Assembly: GCF_003441595.1 (NCBI RefSeq)
Contig: NZ_CP031848.1
Span: 310,001 to 374,000, forward strand
DNA from: Marinobacter sp. Arc7-DN-1
GTDB lineage: Bacteria; Pseudomonadota; Gammaproteobacteria; Pseudomonadales; Oleiphilaceae
Reading direction: 5' to 3'
DNA: 64,000 nucleotides
Shown here in pieces: positions 52,942-61,977 of the stretch. Position 1 is the stretch's first letter; each line of letters opens with the position of its first letter. Under the pieces are notes generated by a model. It did no database searches. It saw only the letters and a list, made by a program, of their open reading frames with translations, and was not told the DNA's origin. Position numbers and translations under genes: made by a program.

Positions 52942-53850
52942 TTATGCCAGCCTCATCAGTGAACTCATGCGCCTGAGATTGAGCGACAGACAGACAAGAT
53001 CCCATTCACCCTGCACCGCCTGAAGGCCCCGCAAGCCGAACTGCCGGAAGCCCAGGACATTCTTGATCCAGCCATTCACCGCCTCAACCATGTGCTTGCG
53101 CTGAGCGTAGACTGCTCGCCCCTCCGCCGTGGTAAGCTTCTCCTCCATGCGGGCCGTCGCCGGGTACCGGCTCGCGTTTATATCTCCGGTTTTTTTGCCT
53201 TCCCGGCGCAGCGAGACGTAGCCATCTATGCCTTTTGTCTCCAATGCCTGCAAGTCTTCCTCTTTGCGATAACCCGCATCAGCCAGACATTGGCCCGGGT
53301 AACTTCCCAGAGTTTCTTTTACCTCGCCCAGCAGCGGCACCAGACAGCCGTTATCACTGGGGTTGTTACCCTGGCGGTTGCCCACGATGATCTGGAACTC
53401 GCCATCCACGGCCAGTTGGCCGTTATAGCATTGCTGGAACCCATCATTCGTTTTCATGATCCGGCTTTGGGGGTCGGTAAAGTTACTCTGAGCCTTGTCC
53501 TCCGGAACTCCATAATCTCTCTTGAAGTTCCGGCCACCCTTGGGTGAGCGGCGATCATCGTCTGGATGCCGGCCTTTGGCCTCATCTTGCGTTTTTTGAT
53601 CCGCTTCCAGTTTCTCCTTCGCTGCCCGGATCTTGTCCAGCCGCCCCTGACGGTGCTGAAGCTCTTCGGGTAACTCGTCGCCCCGCTGATCCGGGCCAAA
53701 CTGTTGGTCTTCCGATTCATCCACACGGCGAGCCTGGCCACAAAGCTCATCAACCTCTTTTGACAGACGGGCTTCTTCCTCCCGCATGCGGTCATAGCTC
53801 ATGGCCTTGTGCTTACTGGCGTTGGTTCGCTGAGAATCGATGATGCCATG
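52942..53850 (-). pseudogene. IS1182 family transposase, N-terminus missing
   Basis: The minus-strand frame matches the middle and C-terminal part of IS1182-type transposases: N-A-S-K-H-K-A-M-S-Y-D-R-M, D-P-Q-S-R-I-M-K-T, A-D-A-G-Y-R-K-E-E-D and the final V-E-A-V-N-G-W-I-K-N-V-L-G-F-R-Q-F-G-L-R-G. The first 150-200 residues are absent, and the sequence upstream of about 53830 belongs to a different gene on the other strand. It is therefore a dead remnant. Confidence 0.82.
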
Positions 53851-54237
53851 TGGAATTACCTTCCCAAAGTGGATCGCACCATCAAGATTCCGCCGTCGAT
53901 GATGCTGCAGCCTTGGATGGGGTCCAACTTCAGTAATGATGATCTGGTCAAGGAAAGCTCCTTCGTTGACGACTACACCCATGAGTTGGCCGGGGTCGAT
54001 GACTCTGGCGAGGTGACTGTCTACCGGGTCACAACGGTCGCACGCAAACTTCTGAACTCACTCGAAACCCCTTTTCAGTTTGAGGGCACCGACCTTCGTG
54101 TCTCTATCGGAACCAGCATCGGGATTGCAATGTACCCTGAAGACGGGGCGGGAGCGGAAACGCTGGTAGAGCGGGCAGACATGGCCATGTATGCCGTGAA
54201 ACAGAGGAAAAAAAACGACTTTTATTTTTACAGCTAA
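53836..54237 (+). pseudogene. Chimera: outer-membrane lipoprotein-sorting protein fragment joined to GGDEF C-terminus
   Basis: The frame first reads M-W-N-Y-L-P-K-V-D-R-T-I-K-I-P-P-S-M-M and S-N-D-D-L-V-K-E-S, typical of LolA-like outer-membrane lipoprotein-sorting proteins. At about 54010 (after V-T-V-Y-R-V) it switches in frame to L-L-N-S-L-E-T-P-F, S-I-G-T-S-I-G-I-A-M-Y-P-E-D-G and A-D-M-A-M-Y-A-V-K, the end of a diguanylate cyclase GGDEF domain. Neither part is complete. It is a deletion scar, bordered on the left by the IS1182 remnant. Confidence 0.78.
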
Positions 54238-54378
54238 GCATGATGGACGACAAAAGACCGGACAACACGTCGCCCTAAACCCGCCATCCAAACCACTCGG
54301 GCTCCCCCAATGAAAAACACCTGAGACTTGAGCGACAATAGCCTTGCAGTAGGCTTTAAAACATAGTCTGGAGGAATT

Positions 54379-55365
54379 TCAAGAAACCCTGTTCACATCG
54401 TCGGAATTGTTGCCAGCGCTCAAGCGATCCAACAGCTCATTCTTCACGCTCAGCTCGGTTTCAAGCTGCTGCACCTTCGCTTTCAGTTGGTCGTTCACGC
54501 GCTGCTGCTTCTCAAAGGCAGCCTTTCGTTGGCGTAACGCCACGGCTTGCTGCTCTAGCCGCACCGTTTTGTCGGCCAGACGACGATTTTCGCGCTCCCG
54601 CTCGCCCAGTTGCTGAGTCAACCCATCCGACTGCTTTCGAACTTCAGTCACCTCCGTGAACAGCCGGGTGATCTCTCGGGTGGCCTGGGTCTGCTCGTCG
54701 CGTTTCACGGCCAGGGCTTGTTGCAGGTGGCGTTGCTCTTCCTGGACTTGCTGGACCTGCTGCTCATGCCGCCGCTGATCCTGCTCGCGCTGCTCTTTCA
54801 CGGAACCGCGATAGTGCTCCAACGCCTGCCGGGCATGCTTGTGTTTTTCTTCGAGTGAATTCACCTGGCGTTGCTTGTCCTGAACCTGCTCAGTCAAACT
54901 TTCAATACGTTGGGCCTGTGCGCGGTTATCGCCTTCGAGTTTTGAGAGCGCCCCACGCAGCCCACGGACCTCCGCCTGTAAATCATCCCGCGCCTGAGCC
55001 AACACGGTATTTTGTGCCTGGTGTTGCCTGGTTTCAGCGGTCTGTACCGTTAAGGCTTCCTGCAGGCCGGCCACCTCGGCTTGTTGGCGCTGTTCGGCCT
55101 GCTCGATGGTCTCCTGCGCATCCTGGCGTAATTGCCGAGCCAGTTGGCCTACCAAGTCGGTTACGTGGTTGCTCAGAAGCGCTTCGTCGTCCAGACGAGT
55201 ACTTTCACGCGCCTCAATCGCTCTCAGGTGGTTGCTGATGGTGGTCTTTGAGCCGGTGTTGCCCAGCTCGGTTCGTATGGCGTCGATGGAGGGGTGAACA
55301 TTGCGAGCCAGAAGACGTTTACGGGCGTCCTCGACCAGGGGTTGGGTGATGCCGCCTCGGGCCAT
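54379..55365 (-). CDS. tnpT: KfrA-domain coiled-coil protein, probable TnpT
   Basis: 328 aa from ATG 55365; a longer frame has no better start. The N-terminal KfrA-type DNA-binding domain reads G-I-T-Q-P-L-V-E-D-A-R-K-R-L-L-A-R and then T-G-S-K-T-T-I-S-N-H-L. The rest, from about residue 75, is a long alpha-helical coiled coil rich in Gln, Glu and Arg. TnpT of Tn4651-type elements has this form and assists TnpS in cointegrate resolution. It lies divergent from the recombinase cluster, with GTAC-rich palindromes in between. Plain plasmid KfrA is the alternative. Confidence 0.75.
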   Translation of the reverse strand: MARGGITQPLVEDARKRLLARNVHPSIDAIRTELGNTGSKTTISNHLRAIEARESTRLDDEALLSNHVTDLVGQLARQLRQDAQETIEQAEQRQQAEVAGLQEALTVQTAETRQHQAQNTVLAQARDDLQAEVRGLRGALSKLEGDNRAQAQRIESLTEQVQDKQRQVNSLEEKHKHARQALEHYRGSVKEQREQDQRRHEQQVQQVQEEQRHLQQALAVKRDEQTQATREITRLFTEVTEVRKQSDGLTQQLGERERENRRLADKTVRLEQQAVALRQRKAAFEKQQRVNDQLKAKVQQLETELSVKNELLDRLSAGNNSDDVNRVS

Positions 55366-55387
55366 GATCGTGTCCTCATGTTTATTT

Positions 55388-55419
55388 CGTACTTTGGTAC
55401 GTAATATGTAATTACGTAC
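55388..55419. repeat. Palindromic site between tnpT and tnpS (putative resolution core)
   Basis: GTACGTAAT (55397-55405) and ATTACGTAC (55411-55419) form a perfect 9-bp inverted repeat with a 5-base spacer (ATGTA). A second overlapping repeat is CGTAC-TTTG-GTACG (55388-55401). The arms and spacer suit a tyrosine-recombinase core or a TnpT operator. Confidence 0.6.
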
Positions 55420-55591
55420 TATATACACCAGAAAGTTCGTTGGAAAGTACAGCTTTACAGGCATGTGATAATCCAGAGTTATCCATTGTGATACCCATTT
55501 CGACGACTATACTGACCAAAGCCCGGTACGATATGGCGTTGGTCAACTACCCCGGCCCGAGGCCATACGCTCACAATGAAGGAGCCCACAA

Positions 55592-56086
55592 GTGCACAAA
55601 CAAGCCGACCCACTTGACCAAGTGTTTGCCTTTCGGGCGTTTGATTTTCGGAACCGATTTCCAGACCCATTACCGAACTTCCGTGCCGCCCTGGAATGCC
55701 TGCAAAGCGAGGACGCCTATATGCCGGATGTTGAGGCACAGATCAGGGCCTACCTCAAAGACGGCCGCTCGATTGCCATTCCAAACAGTTTCTTCTGGGT
55801 GGAGCAAAAGCCGTTTGCGTCATTGGCAGAGGCCCAAAGCTGGGTGCAGGCCCGCCAGAAACGAGCAGCCAAGGGTTCTCCGCTGGATAGGCTCGCCGGT
55901 TCACTGATCTCCAACCCCGACGATCCAACTGAAAAACAAGTGCGCGATGCGGTGACTATGACGTTCACAAAGATGGTTTCAAAGGCAGACAATGAGGCCG
56001 TGTGCGCGTCGGCAGAAAGGTGGTTAAGGGAAGCGATACGAGCACTGCCGAAGTCGAACGACGTCGGTGCGCCCAATGACGATTGA
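55592..56086 (+). CDS. Unrecognised 164-aa protein upstream of the recombinase
   Basis: GTG start at 55592 with AAGGAGC upstream. The protein is soluble and mixed. Notable segments are F-R-A-F-D-F-R-N-R-F-P-D-P-L near residue 15, F-F-W-V-E-Q-K-P-F-A-S-L-A-E-A near 67 and R-W-L-R-E-A-I-R-A-L-P-K near 144. Its last 11 bases overlap the tnpS start, so they are coupled. I do not recognise it; it may be a resolution accessory protein of the transposon. Confidence 0.6.
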   Translation: MHKQADPLDQVFAFRAFDFRNRFPDPLPNFRAALECLQSEDAYMPDVEAQIRAYLKDGRSIAIPNSFFWVEQKPFASLAEAQSWVQARQKRAAKGSPLDRLAGSLISNPDDPTEKQVRDAVTMTFTKMVSKADNEAVCASAERWLREAIRALPKSNDVGAPNDD

Positions 56087-57197
56087 TCGGTACGTTAGCG
56101 CCGCCACACGGGACAATACACGGCGCAGCTATCGGTCAGCGGTCGAGCATTTTGAGGTGACCTGGGGCGGGTTTCTGCCCGCAACAGCCGACAGCGTGGC
56201 TCGCTATCTGGCCGACCATGCCGGACGTCTTTCTGCTGCCACCCTGAAGCAGCGCCTGGCGGCGTTGGCTCGCTGGCACTGGGACCAAGGTTTTCCAGAT
56301 CCGACGAGAGCTCCTTTAGTACGCACGGTTCTGAAGGGCATTCGCGAAGAGCATCCCTACCGGCAAAAACAAGCAAAGCCGCTGGCCATCCCCCAGCTCC
56401 AGCAATTGGATCAGTGGCTAGCAGGACAGATCGCAGAGGCGCGGCAGCACGATGCCCGGCGTCTCGGGACCTGGTTGCGTAACCGGGCCATGGTCTTGCT
56501 CGGATTCTGGCGCGCCTTTCGCAGTGACGAACTCTGTCGGTTAACCATTGAAGACATCACGCTGGCCCCCGGTGCCGGTATGTCCTTGTACCTGCGGAGA
56601 AGTAAGGGGGACCGTCAGGCCGAAGGTCGCCTGTACAAGGTACCCGCTCTGAGGCAGTGTTGTCCGGTCGAGGCCTGTCAGGATTGGCTGGACTTTTTGA
56701 ACCAGCCCAGCGGTGCGCTATTCAGGGCGATTGATCGTTGGGGAAATATTTCCAATACTTCATTGCACCCGAACAGCATCGTGCCGTTGCTACGTCAGCT
56801 ACTGTCTGACGCAGACATTGACGCAGCACAAGCGTTCAGCAGCCATTCGCTGCGACGCGGTTTTGCCACTTGGGCCAGTGCTTCCGGCTGGGAAATCAAA
56901 GCGCTGATGGAGTACGTCGGTTGGCAGGATACCCAGACCGCCTTGCGATACATTGAAGCTAAATCGCCGTTCGAGCAGGCCCTGATGCAAATTCCAACCG
57001 AAGTGGCGTCCTGCTGCCGGTCAGCCGCGCTTGGCGAGCGTATCCGAGCCAAGTTACCGGGCATTAACCGTTCAGCTCACCCTGGAGCCGCAACGTCCTC
57101 GCAGCCGGAAACACCATCAGGCCCGCACGGTAATCGAAGCCCACTGCCTGAAACCGTTCGAGATGGAACAGCAGAACAATGGGGACTACCGCATTGA
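56076..57197 (+). CDS. tnpS: Tyrosine recombinase, probable TnpS resolvase
   Basis: 373 aa from ATG 56076. The N-terminal SAM-like domain (R-R-S-Y-R-S-A-V-E-H-F, L-K-Q-R-L-A-A-L) precedes the catalytic part: Arg 149 in W-R-A-F-R-S-D-E, Lys in R-R-S-K-G-D, His 257 and Arg 260 in S-H-S-L-R-R, Trp 283 in G-W-Q-D (in place of His) and Tyr 292 in L-R-Y-I-E. It should recombine the site next to tnpT to resolve cointegrates. The last 40 residues are low-complexity and overlap the next small ORF. Confidence 0.83.
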   Translation: MTIDRYVSAATRDNTRRSYRSAVEHFEVTWGGFLPATADSVARYLADHAGRLSAATLKQRLAALARWHWDQGFPDPTRAPLVRTVLKGIREEHPYRQKQAKPLAIPQLQQLDQWLAGQIAEARQHDARRLGTWLRNRAMVLLGFWRAFRSDELCRLTIEDITLAPGAGMSLYLRRSKGDRQAEGRLYKVPALRQCCPVEACQDWLDFLNQPSGALFRAIDRWGNISNTSLHPNSIVPLLRQLLSDADIDAAQAFSSHSLRRGFATWASASGWEIKALMEYVGWQDTQTALRYIEAKSPFEQALMQIPTEVASCCRSAALGERIRAKLPGINRSAHPGAATSSQPETPSGPHGNRSPLPETVRDGTAEQWGLPH

Positions 57198-57336
57198 GGT
57201 GCCTGCAACGTCGGATGAGCAGCTGGACGAAATGATGGACGACTTGATCGATGAGATACACCGCATTGCGTCCGATAAAGCCTGCTGGGTGGAGACACTG
57301 ATCAAGGACCCGGCCACCGGGCAAGCATGGGATTGA
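57031..57336 (+). CDS. Small acidic ORF between recombinase and transposase
   Basis: 101 codons from a TTG at 57031, overlapping the end of the recombinase by 167 bases. An ATG at 57163 would give 57 aa. The second half is acidic and well formed: D-Y-R-I-E-V-P-A-T-S-D-E-Q-L-D-E-M-M-D-D-L-I-D-E-I-H, then W-V-E-T-L-I-K-D-P-A-T-G. I do not recognise it. It ends 7 bases before the transposase ATG, so it is part of the same transcript. Either start is possible. Confidence 0.5.
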   Translation: MASVSEPSYRALTVQLTLEPQRPRSRKHHQARTVIEAHCLKPFEMEQQNNGDYRIEVPATSDEQLDEMMDDLIDEIHRIASDKACWVETLIKDPATGQAWD

Positions 57337-57343
57337 GCCGGTT

Positions 57344-60300
57344 ATGAGTGCTATTCAGGAAACAGCCTATCCACGGTTTCGGACGGATATCTCGCAACAG
57401 GAACTTGATGCAGTATACACGCCCACGTCCGGCGAACAGCACTGGGCTCGTCGGCGCACCCGGCCGATCCTGGAGCGCTTCTTTTTACTGCTTCACCTGA
57501 AGGCGTATCAGAAACAAGGGTTCTTTTCCTCGTCGGTCGATTTGCCGGGCGATTTGCGTCGTCACATTGCGCAGTGCCTTGGTCTCGACAAGCAGCCGAC
57601 CAAAGCCCAACGACAACAGTATGATCGTTCTGCCACCCGTAAACGCCATATCCCGTGGATTCGAACTTATGTGGGCAGCCGGACTCTGGACGAGGCGGCT
57701 CATGCTTGGCTGTCCAGTCAGGCCATAAAAGCCGCCGAGTCCCGCGAGGTGTTGGCCGATATCATCAATATTCTTCTGGAAGAATTGGTACGTCACCGTT
57801 TCGAGATCCCCGGCTTCACGGTGTTATTGAGGCTCGCCAAGGATTCCCGGGCTATCGTCAATGACCGCTGTTACCGATCCATCGTCAGCGAACTCAACGA
57901 CGAAACAAAGGCACTGGTCAATGACTTGCTGATATCACCACCAGGAATCGAGATCAGCGGCTGGCAACGTCTGAAGCGTGAGATTCGCAAGCCGACGAAT
58001 AAAGAGATCCGGTCCTACCTGCAACACCTCAAGTGGCTGAAGGATATCGTCGAACAATTGCCGGGCGTCAAATCAATTCCCGTGACCAAGCGGCGACAGT
58101 TCGCCCACGAAGCACGAGCGTTGGATGTGGCCAAAATGGCTCGAATCCCTGCGCGTAAACGCTATGCCCTGGCGGTGATTCTGATCCGGCAACAGTATGC
58201 CCAATCGCTGGACGACACCGCTGAGCTCTTGATCAAGCTGATGAGGCAGCTGGAAAACACCGCCCAGCAAAATCTCCTGGCCTATCAAATGGAGCAGACC
58301 CAGCGCACCGATCGACTGGTGTCGCGCTTTAAAGACGTGTTGACTGCCATGGAGGCCGAGCCGAACCCGTGGCAATCGCTTCAAGCCGTTGTCGGAGACA
58401 AGCGCCAGGAGTGGCTGGACGAATGCGAGGAGCATCTGGCCTACGCGGGCAATAACTACCTGCCTTTCATGTTGCGACCGTTTCGAACCAAGCGAAGCCT
58501 GCTGTACAACTGCCTGGAAATACTCACGTTTCAAAGCACCTCCAGCGACTTGCTGTCGATTCAACTGATCGAGTTACTCCGGAACACCCGTTCATTGAAA
58601 GCCGAGACGCTGGATTTGCGGGTCCATGCGCCGGATCTGGTCGAAAGCATCCAACAGACCAAGTGGACGCTCGAAAAGTGGCGCCGTCTGATTTTCATCC
58701 GGCCGGACAGTCTGACGGTTCACCGCAAATATCTTGAATTGGCCGTTTTTAACCTGGTGAAGCAGGAGCTGAAGTCGGCCGATATTGCGGTCGTTCACGG
58801 GGATCGTTTCGATGACCATCGCGATCAACTGGTGAGTTGGTCGGTTTACGAGCAGGAAATTGACCAGTACGGGCTGGAAGTGGAGCTTCCCATCGAACCG
58901 AAGGCTCTCAGCCGCCATCTCAAGGATCAATTGACTCAGGTGAGCCGCTCGGTGGACTCCGCCTTCCCGGACAACACACACGCCGCGATTGAAGACGGTC
59001 GCATCGTAATCAAACGCAACCAGAAACAGGGGCTACCGACCAATTGGCAGGCGCTCGATGACGACATCACGCGTCGGCTTGGCACCCGCAGCATCGTCGA
59101 CGTTCTGGTCGATGCGGAGCGCTGGCTTGGGTTACATCGGGAATTCGGGCCGCTGTCAGGCTATGAGGGGCGCGTGGAAAACCCCCGGTTGCGGTTCATC
59201 GCTACGCTTTTTTGCTACGGCTGCAATCTGGGTCCCTCCCAGACAGCCGACTCCATCAAGCAACTAAACCGTCGCCAGGTGGCCTGGCTCAATCTCAATC
59301 ACGTCACTGAAGACAGGCTAGACCGCGCTATCGTCAAAGTCATCAACGCGTACAAGAAGTACGAACTGCCCGGATACTGGGGTACAGGTCGGCGGGCCGC
59401 CGCTGACGGCACCAAATGGAATCTTTACGAGCAAAACCTGCTCAGCGAATACCACATTCGCTATGGCGGCTACGGTGGCATCGGTTACTACCACGTCTCC
59501 GACACCTATATCGCACTGTTCAGCCATTTCATCCCCTGTGGCGTTCACGAGGCGGTGTACATCCTCGACGGACTGCTTGAGAACCAGAGCGATATCCAGC
59601 CGGATACCTTGCACGGTGATACGCAGGCCCAAAGCTATCCCGTTTTCGGGCTCGCGTATCTACTGGGGATCAAGCTGATGCCGCGTATCCGGAATATCAA
59701 GGATCTGAACTTCTACCGGCCCGACAGGCGATTCCGTTACGCGCATATCGAAGAACTGTTCAACGGCCATATAGACTGGGCACGAATTGAACGACACCTC
59801 CCGGATATGTTGCGTGTGGCCGTATCCATCAAGCTCGGTAAAATTACCGCATCCACGATCCTGAGACGGCTGGGAACCTACAGCCGCAAGAACAAGCTGT
59901 ATTTCGCCTTCCGGGAGCTGGGCAAGGTTGTTCGGACCGGCTTCCTGTTGAATTACATCGACGATGTGGAATTGCGTCAGACCATTCACGCCGCAACCAA
60001 TAAGAACGAGCAGTTTAACGGGTTTGCAAAATGGAGTTTTTTTGGTGGCGAGGGCATCATTGCGGCCAACCTCCGGCATGAACAGCAAAAGGTGGTGAAG
60101 TACAACCACCTGGTGGCGAATATGCTGATCTTACACAACGTCGAAGCCCTCAGCCGGGTGTTGCGCGATATGGCAGCGGAAGGGATCGCCATCACCGAAG
60201 ATGTCCTGAAAACGCTCTCGCCGTACCGAACCCGTCATATCAATCGTTTTGGAGATTACACATTGGACTTTAGACGTCCGGTAGGGCAGCAGTTGTTTGA

Positions 60301-60373
60301 TTTGAAACTTGCTGAGCTTACCTCTCAAAGAACGTCCGGTGATCAGGTGAACCCCAAATATGAGCCGAAATAG
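57344..60373 (+). CDS. tnpA: Tn3 family transposase TnpA
   Basis: 1009 aa, the full length for Tn3 transposases. The DDE catalytic core is visible in the C-terminal half: A-A-D-G-T-K-W-N near 686 (first Asp), L-H-G-D-T-Q-A-Q-S near 766 (second Asp) and N-K-N-E-Q-F-N-G near 887 (Glu). The N-terminal half contains the DUF4158-like DNA-binding region. The protein carries out replicative transposition. The frame is intact, so the enzyme should be functional if the transposon ends are. Confidence 0.93.
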   Translation: MSAIQETAYPRFRTDISQQELDAVYTPTSGEQHWARRRTRPILERFFLLLHLKAYQKQGFFSSSVDLPGDLRRHIAQCLGLDKQPTKAQRQQYDRSATRKRHIPWIRTYVGSRTLDEAAHAWLSSQAIKAAESREVLADIINILLEELVRHRFEIPGFTVLLRLAKDSRAIVNDRCYRSIVSELNDETKALVNDLLISPPGIEISGWQRLKREIRKPTNKEIRSYLQHLKWLKDIVEQLPGVKSIPVTKRRQFAHEARALDVAKMARIPARKRYALAVILIRQQYAQSLDDTAELLIKLMRQLENTAQQNLLAYQMEQTQRTDRLVSRFKDVLTAMEAEPNPWQSLQAVVGDKRQEWLDECEEHLAYAGNNYLPFMLRPFRTKRSLLYNCLEILTFQSTSSDLLSIQLIELLRNTRSLKAETLDLRVHAPDLVESIQQTKWTLEKWRRLIFIRPDSLTVHRKYLELAVFNLVKQELKSADIAVVHGDRFDDHRDQLVSWSVYEQEIDQYGLEVELPIEPKALSRHLKDQLTQVSRSVDSAFPDNTHAAIEDGRIVIKRNQKQGLPTNWQALDDDITRRLGTRSIVDVLVDAERWLGLHREFGPLSGYEGRVENPRLRFIATLFCYGCNLGPSQTADSIKQLNRRQVAWLNLNHVTEDRLDRAIVKVINAYKKYELPGYWGTGRRAAADGTKWNLYEQNLLSEYHIRYGGYGGIGYYHVSDTYIALFSHFIPCGVHEAVYILDGLLENQSDIQPDTLHGDTQAQSYPVFGLAYLLGIKLMPRIRNIKDLNFYRPDRRFRYAHIEELFNGHIDWARIERHLPDMLRVAVSIKLGKITASTILRRLGTYSRKNKLYFAFRELGKVVRTGFLLNYIDDVELRQTIHAATNKNEQFNGFAKWSFFGGEGIIAANLRHEQQKVVKYNHLVANMLILHNVEALSRVLRDMAAEGIAITEDVLKTLSPYRTRHINRFGDYTLDFRRPVGQQLFDLKLAELTSQRTSGDQVNPKYEPK

Positions 60374-60429
60374 AAACGGCTAAACTATTAATTATTCATT
60401 GGGTTAGGGGCATTTTTAGACAATTTTTC

Positions 60430-60897
60430 ACGTTTGTCTGCCAACCCTCTAATAGATCGAGGAACGGCTCAGCTTGAGCAGCTCACACTGGCGCGAAATG
60501 CTGACCTGGGGATGACCACGCTCGATCATCGTCAACCGCTGTTGACGGCTTACTGATCGAGCTTGCGCGACAAAAAATCGCGTTCTACCGTCAGTCGGCC
60601 GATCTCGCGATAAAGCTCGTCAGAACTGGGCTCGTTGGACTGCTTGCCAGACTTTTTCTTGCCTTCGAAGAGGTCCGGAGCATTCTCCAGCAGCTCACGC
60701 TTCCAAGTGCTGACCATGGTGGGGTGGATCTGGAAACGGGCAGCGATTTCGGATGTGGTCTGGTCACCCTTGAGGGCGGCCAGGGCGACTTTGGACTTGA
60801 ACGATGCGCTGTATTGCTTGCGTTTCTTGCTCATGATTCTCCTCCTTGTGGAGATGATGAATCAGAGCTTAGGCACCTGTCCAAATTTCGGGGTCCA
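60430..60897 (-). mobile_element. IS3 family fragment (second copy)
   Basis: The left terminus reads TGGACCCCGAAATTTGGACA on the minus strand from 60897, a classical IS3 end. orfA is complete. Only the beginning of orfB (T-M-I-E-R-G-H-P, C-E-L-L-K-L-S-R-S-S-I-Y) remains near 60540-60440; the rest is missing toward tnpA. Confidence 0.78.
60550..60834 (-). CDS. IS3 family transposase OrfA
   Basis: 94 aa. The helix-turn-helix (Y-S-A-S-F-K-S-K-V-A-L-A-A-L-K-G-D, T-S-E-I-A-A-R-F, M-V-S-T-W-K) and the C-terminal leucine-zipper-like region (L-Y-R-E-I-G-R-L-T-V-E-R-D-F-L-S-R-K-L) are typical of IS3 OrfA. It normally binds the IS ends and makes the active transposase by frameshifting into OrfB. OrfB is truncated here, so the element is dead. 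Confidence 0.9.
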   Translation of the reverse strand: MSKKRKQYSASFKSKVALAALKGDQTTSEIAARFQIHPTMVSTWKRELLENAPDLFEGKKKSGKQSNEPSSDELYREIGRLTVERDFLSRKLDQ

Positions 60898-61075
60898 CTT
60901 CATGGGCCAGAGCCCCCCATACGTGACGATCTAGAGAGGGCAGGGCAGCGATGTGAACGCTACACGGACAAATGGGCTGAAAATTGCAACTTGTCAGGTA
61001 AGCTAACTATCGGCTACTCCCGGGGAGTTCGGCCAGGAATAATTACTGAGCTCTAAACTTTATTCGTTTGCTGGA

Positions 61076-61879
61076 CTAACTAACATATTTGTACCCAGCA
61101 TCTTGCAATGCTTCCTTTAGTGACTTCTCGGGAGGTTCCTCGTAGATGAGCGTTGTTGACGGTGACACATGGCCGGCGATTTTCTGTGCGACTTTAACGG
61201 ACTTCTTTTGTTCATGAATGATATTCGTCAATAAAGTCCTCCGGCCACTGTGGGAGCTGGCTCGCTCAATACCTGCCCATTGCCGCTGCATGAGAGCGAA
61301 GTGTTCCTGGAGAGTATTGGGTGAATACGGGCCTCCTTTTTGAGTCAGGAATAGAGGATCGGTCTTTTTCACTGAAGGTTGCGCTGCCAAGCGGATCGCA
61401 AGGTGATTTTCGATAGCTGTTCTCAGTGCAATGTCATCCATGGGAAGATCCCGCGATTTACCACGATGTTTTTTGACCTCAGGATAAAAATCCTCCGGTT
61501 TGATCTCGGCGCCGGCCTTGGCCATGGCTTCAATTCGCTGAACAAGCTGGTGGAAGTCGTGAACACTAAAACTGATCCGACGCCGCTGATACGTGGATTT
61601 GGACCGCTTCAACGCATCGGCACCCTTAGTGTAAGCCGCAGGCAACGCAAGGATTTCCTTAAGTTTGAAAGAGCGCTGACCAGAACTAGAACTTCCAGGG
61701 CCAAGCTCGGCGACGTCTTTGATCTGGAGTAGCGCGATCTCCTGAACTCGAAGTCCGAGTTTGAAGCTGATCTGAACCAGCGCTGTATTCTTTTCCGGGT
61801 AACGATGCTCTTTGATCTCACCTAAGAGGTGGGCGAACTGCTCGGGAGTGAGCACGCGTGCCTGGCCGGTTTTGCTCAT
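61076..61879 (-). CDS. Tyrosine recombinase/integrase next to att-like repeat
   Basis: 267 aa. Catalytic residues are Arg 44 in L-G-L-R-V-Q-E, the H-S-G-R-R box, the second His in A-G-H-V-S-P-S-T-T and the Tyr in L-I-Y-E-E. There is no long N-terminal arm-binding domain and no integron-specific insertion I can recognise. The ATG lies 48 bases from the att-like repeat at 61927-61977, with the gene running away from it. That is the usual place of an integrase beside its attachment site. It is the best candidate for the enzyme that inserted the region beginning at 24241. Confidence 0.83.
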   Translation of the reverse strand: MSKTGQARVLTPEQFAHLLGEIKEHRYPEKNTALVQISFKLGLRVQEIALLQIKDVAELGPGSSSSGQRSFKLKEILALPAAYTKGADALKRSKSTYQRRRISFSVHDFHQLVQRIEAMAKAGAEIKPEDFYPEVKKHRGKSRDLPMDDIALRTAIENHLAIRLAAQPSVKKTDPLFLTQKGGPYSPNTLQEHFALMQRQWAGIERASSHSGRRTLLTNIIHEQKKSVKVAQKIAGHVSPSTTLIYEEPPEKSLKEALQDAGYKYVS

Positions 61880-61926
61880 CGGAGAAGCTCCTGGTAAGCC
61901 GCTAGAATGCGAGGAGAGGGTAAAGA

Positions 61927-61977
61927 TAAAATCCGTAATAATGTTATTTTAACGGATTTATAGCATTTGGACAGGAA
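61927..61977. repeat. Right copy of att-like direct repeat
   Basis: It matches 24241-24291 over about 50 bases and contains the identical ATTTTAACGGATTT (61946-61959). Arms AAATCCGT (61929-61936) and ACGGATTT (61952-61959) form an inverted repeat with a 15-base spacer, fitting a recombinase core site. It lies just upstream of the integrase start. Confidence 0.5.

Larger units (their letters stand above)
54379..60373. mobile_element. Tn3-family transposon of TnpS/TnpT type
   Basis: A KfrA-like TnpT gene (minus) lies divergent from a tyrosine recombinase (plus), with a palindromic site between, followed by a Tn3-type transposase. This is the layout of Tn4651-like transposons, which resolve cointegrates with TnpS and TnpT. 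I could not find the terminal inverted repeats, so the limits given are those of the genes. The right end may be cut by the IS3 fragment at 60420. Confidence 0.72.

Noticed and set aside
60380..60430. Right terminal inverted repeat of the Tn3 transposon
   Set aside because: The expected CCCC-ending repeat was not found; GGGTTAGGGGC at about 60400 is in the wrong orientation.
61076..61879. Integron integrase IntI
   Set aside because: The protein is short (267 aa) and I see no IntI-specific insertion near the second catalytic region; it is kept as a general tyrosine recombinase.
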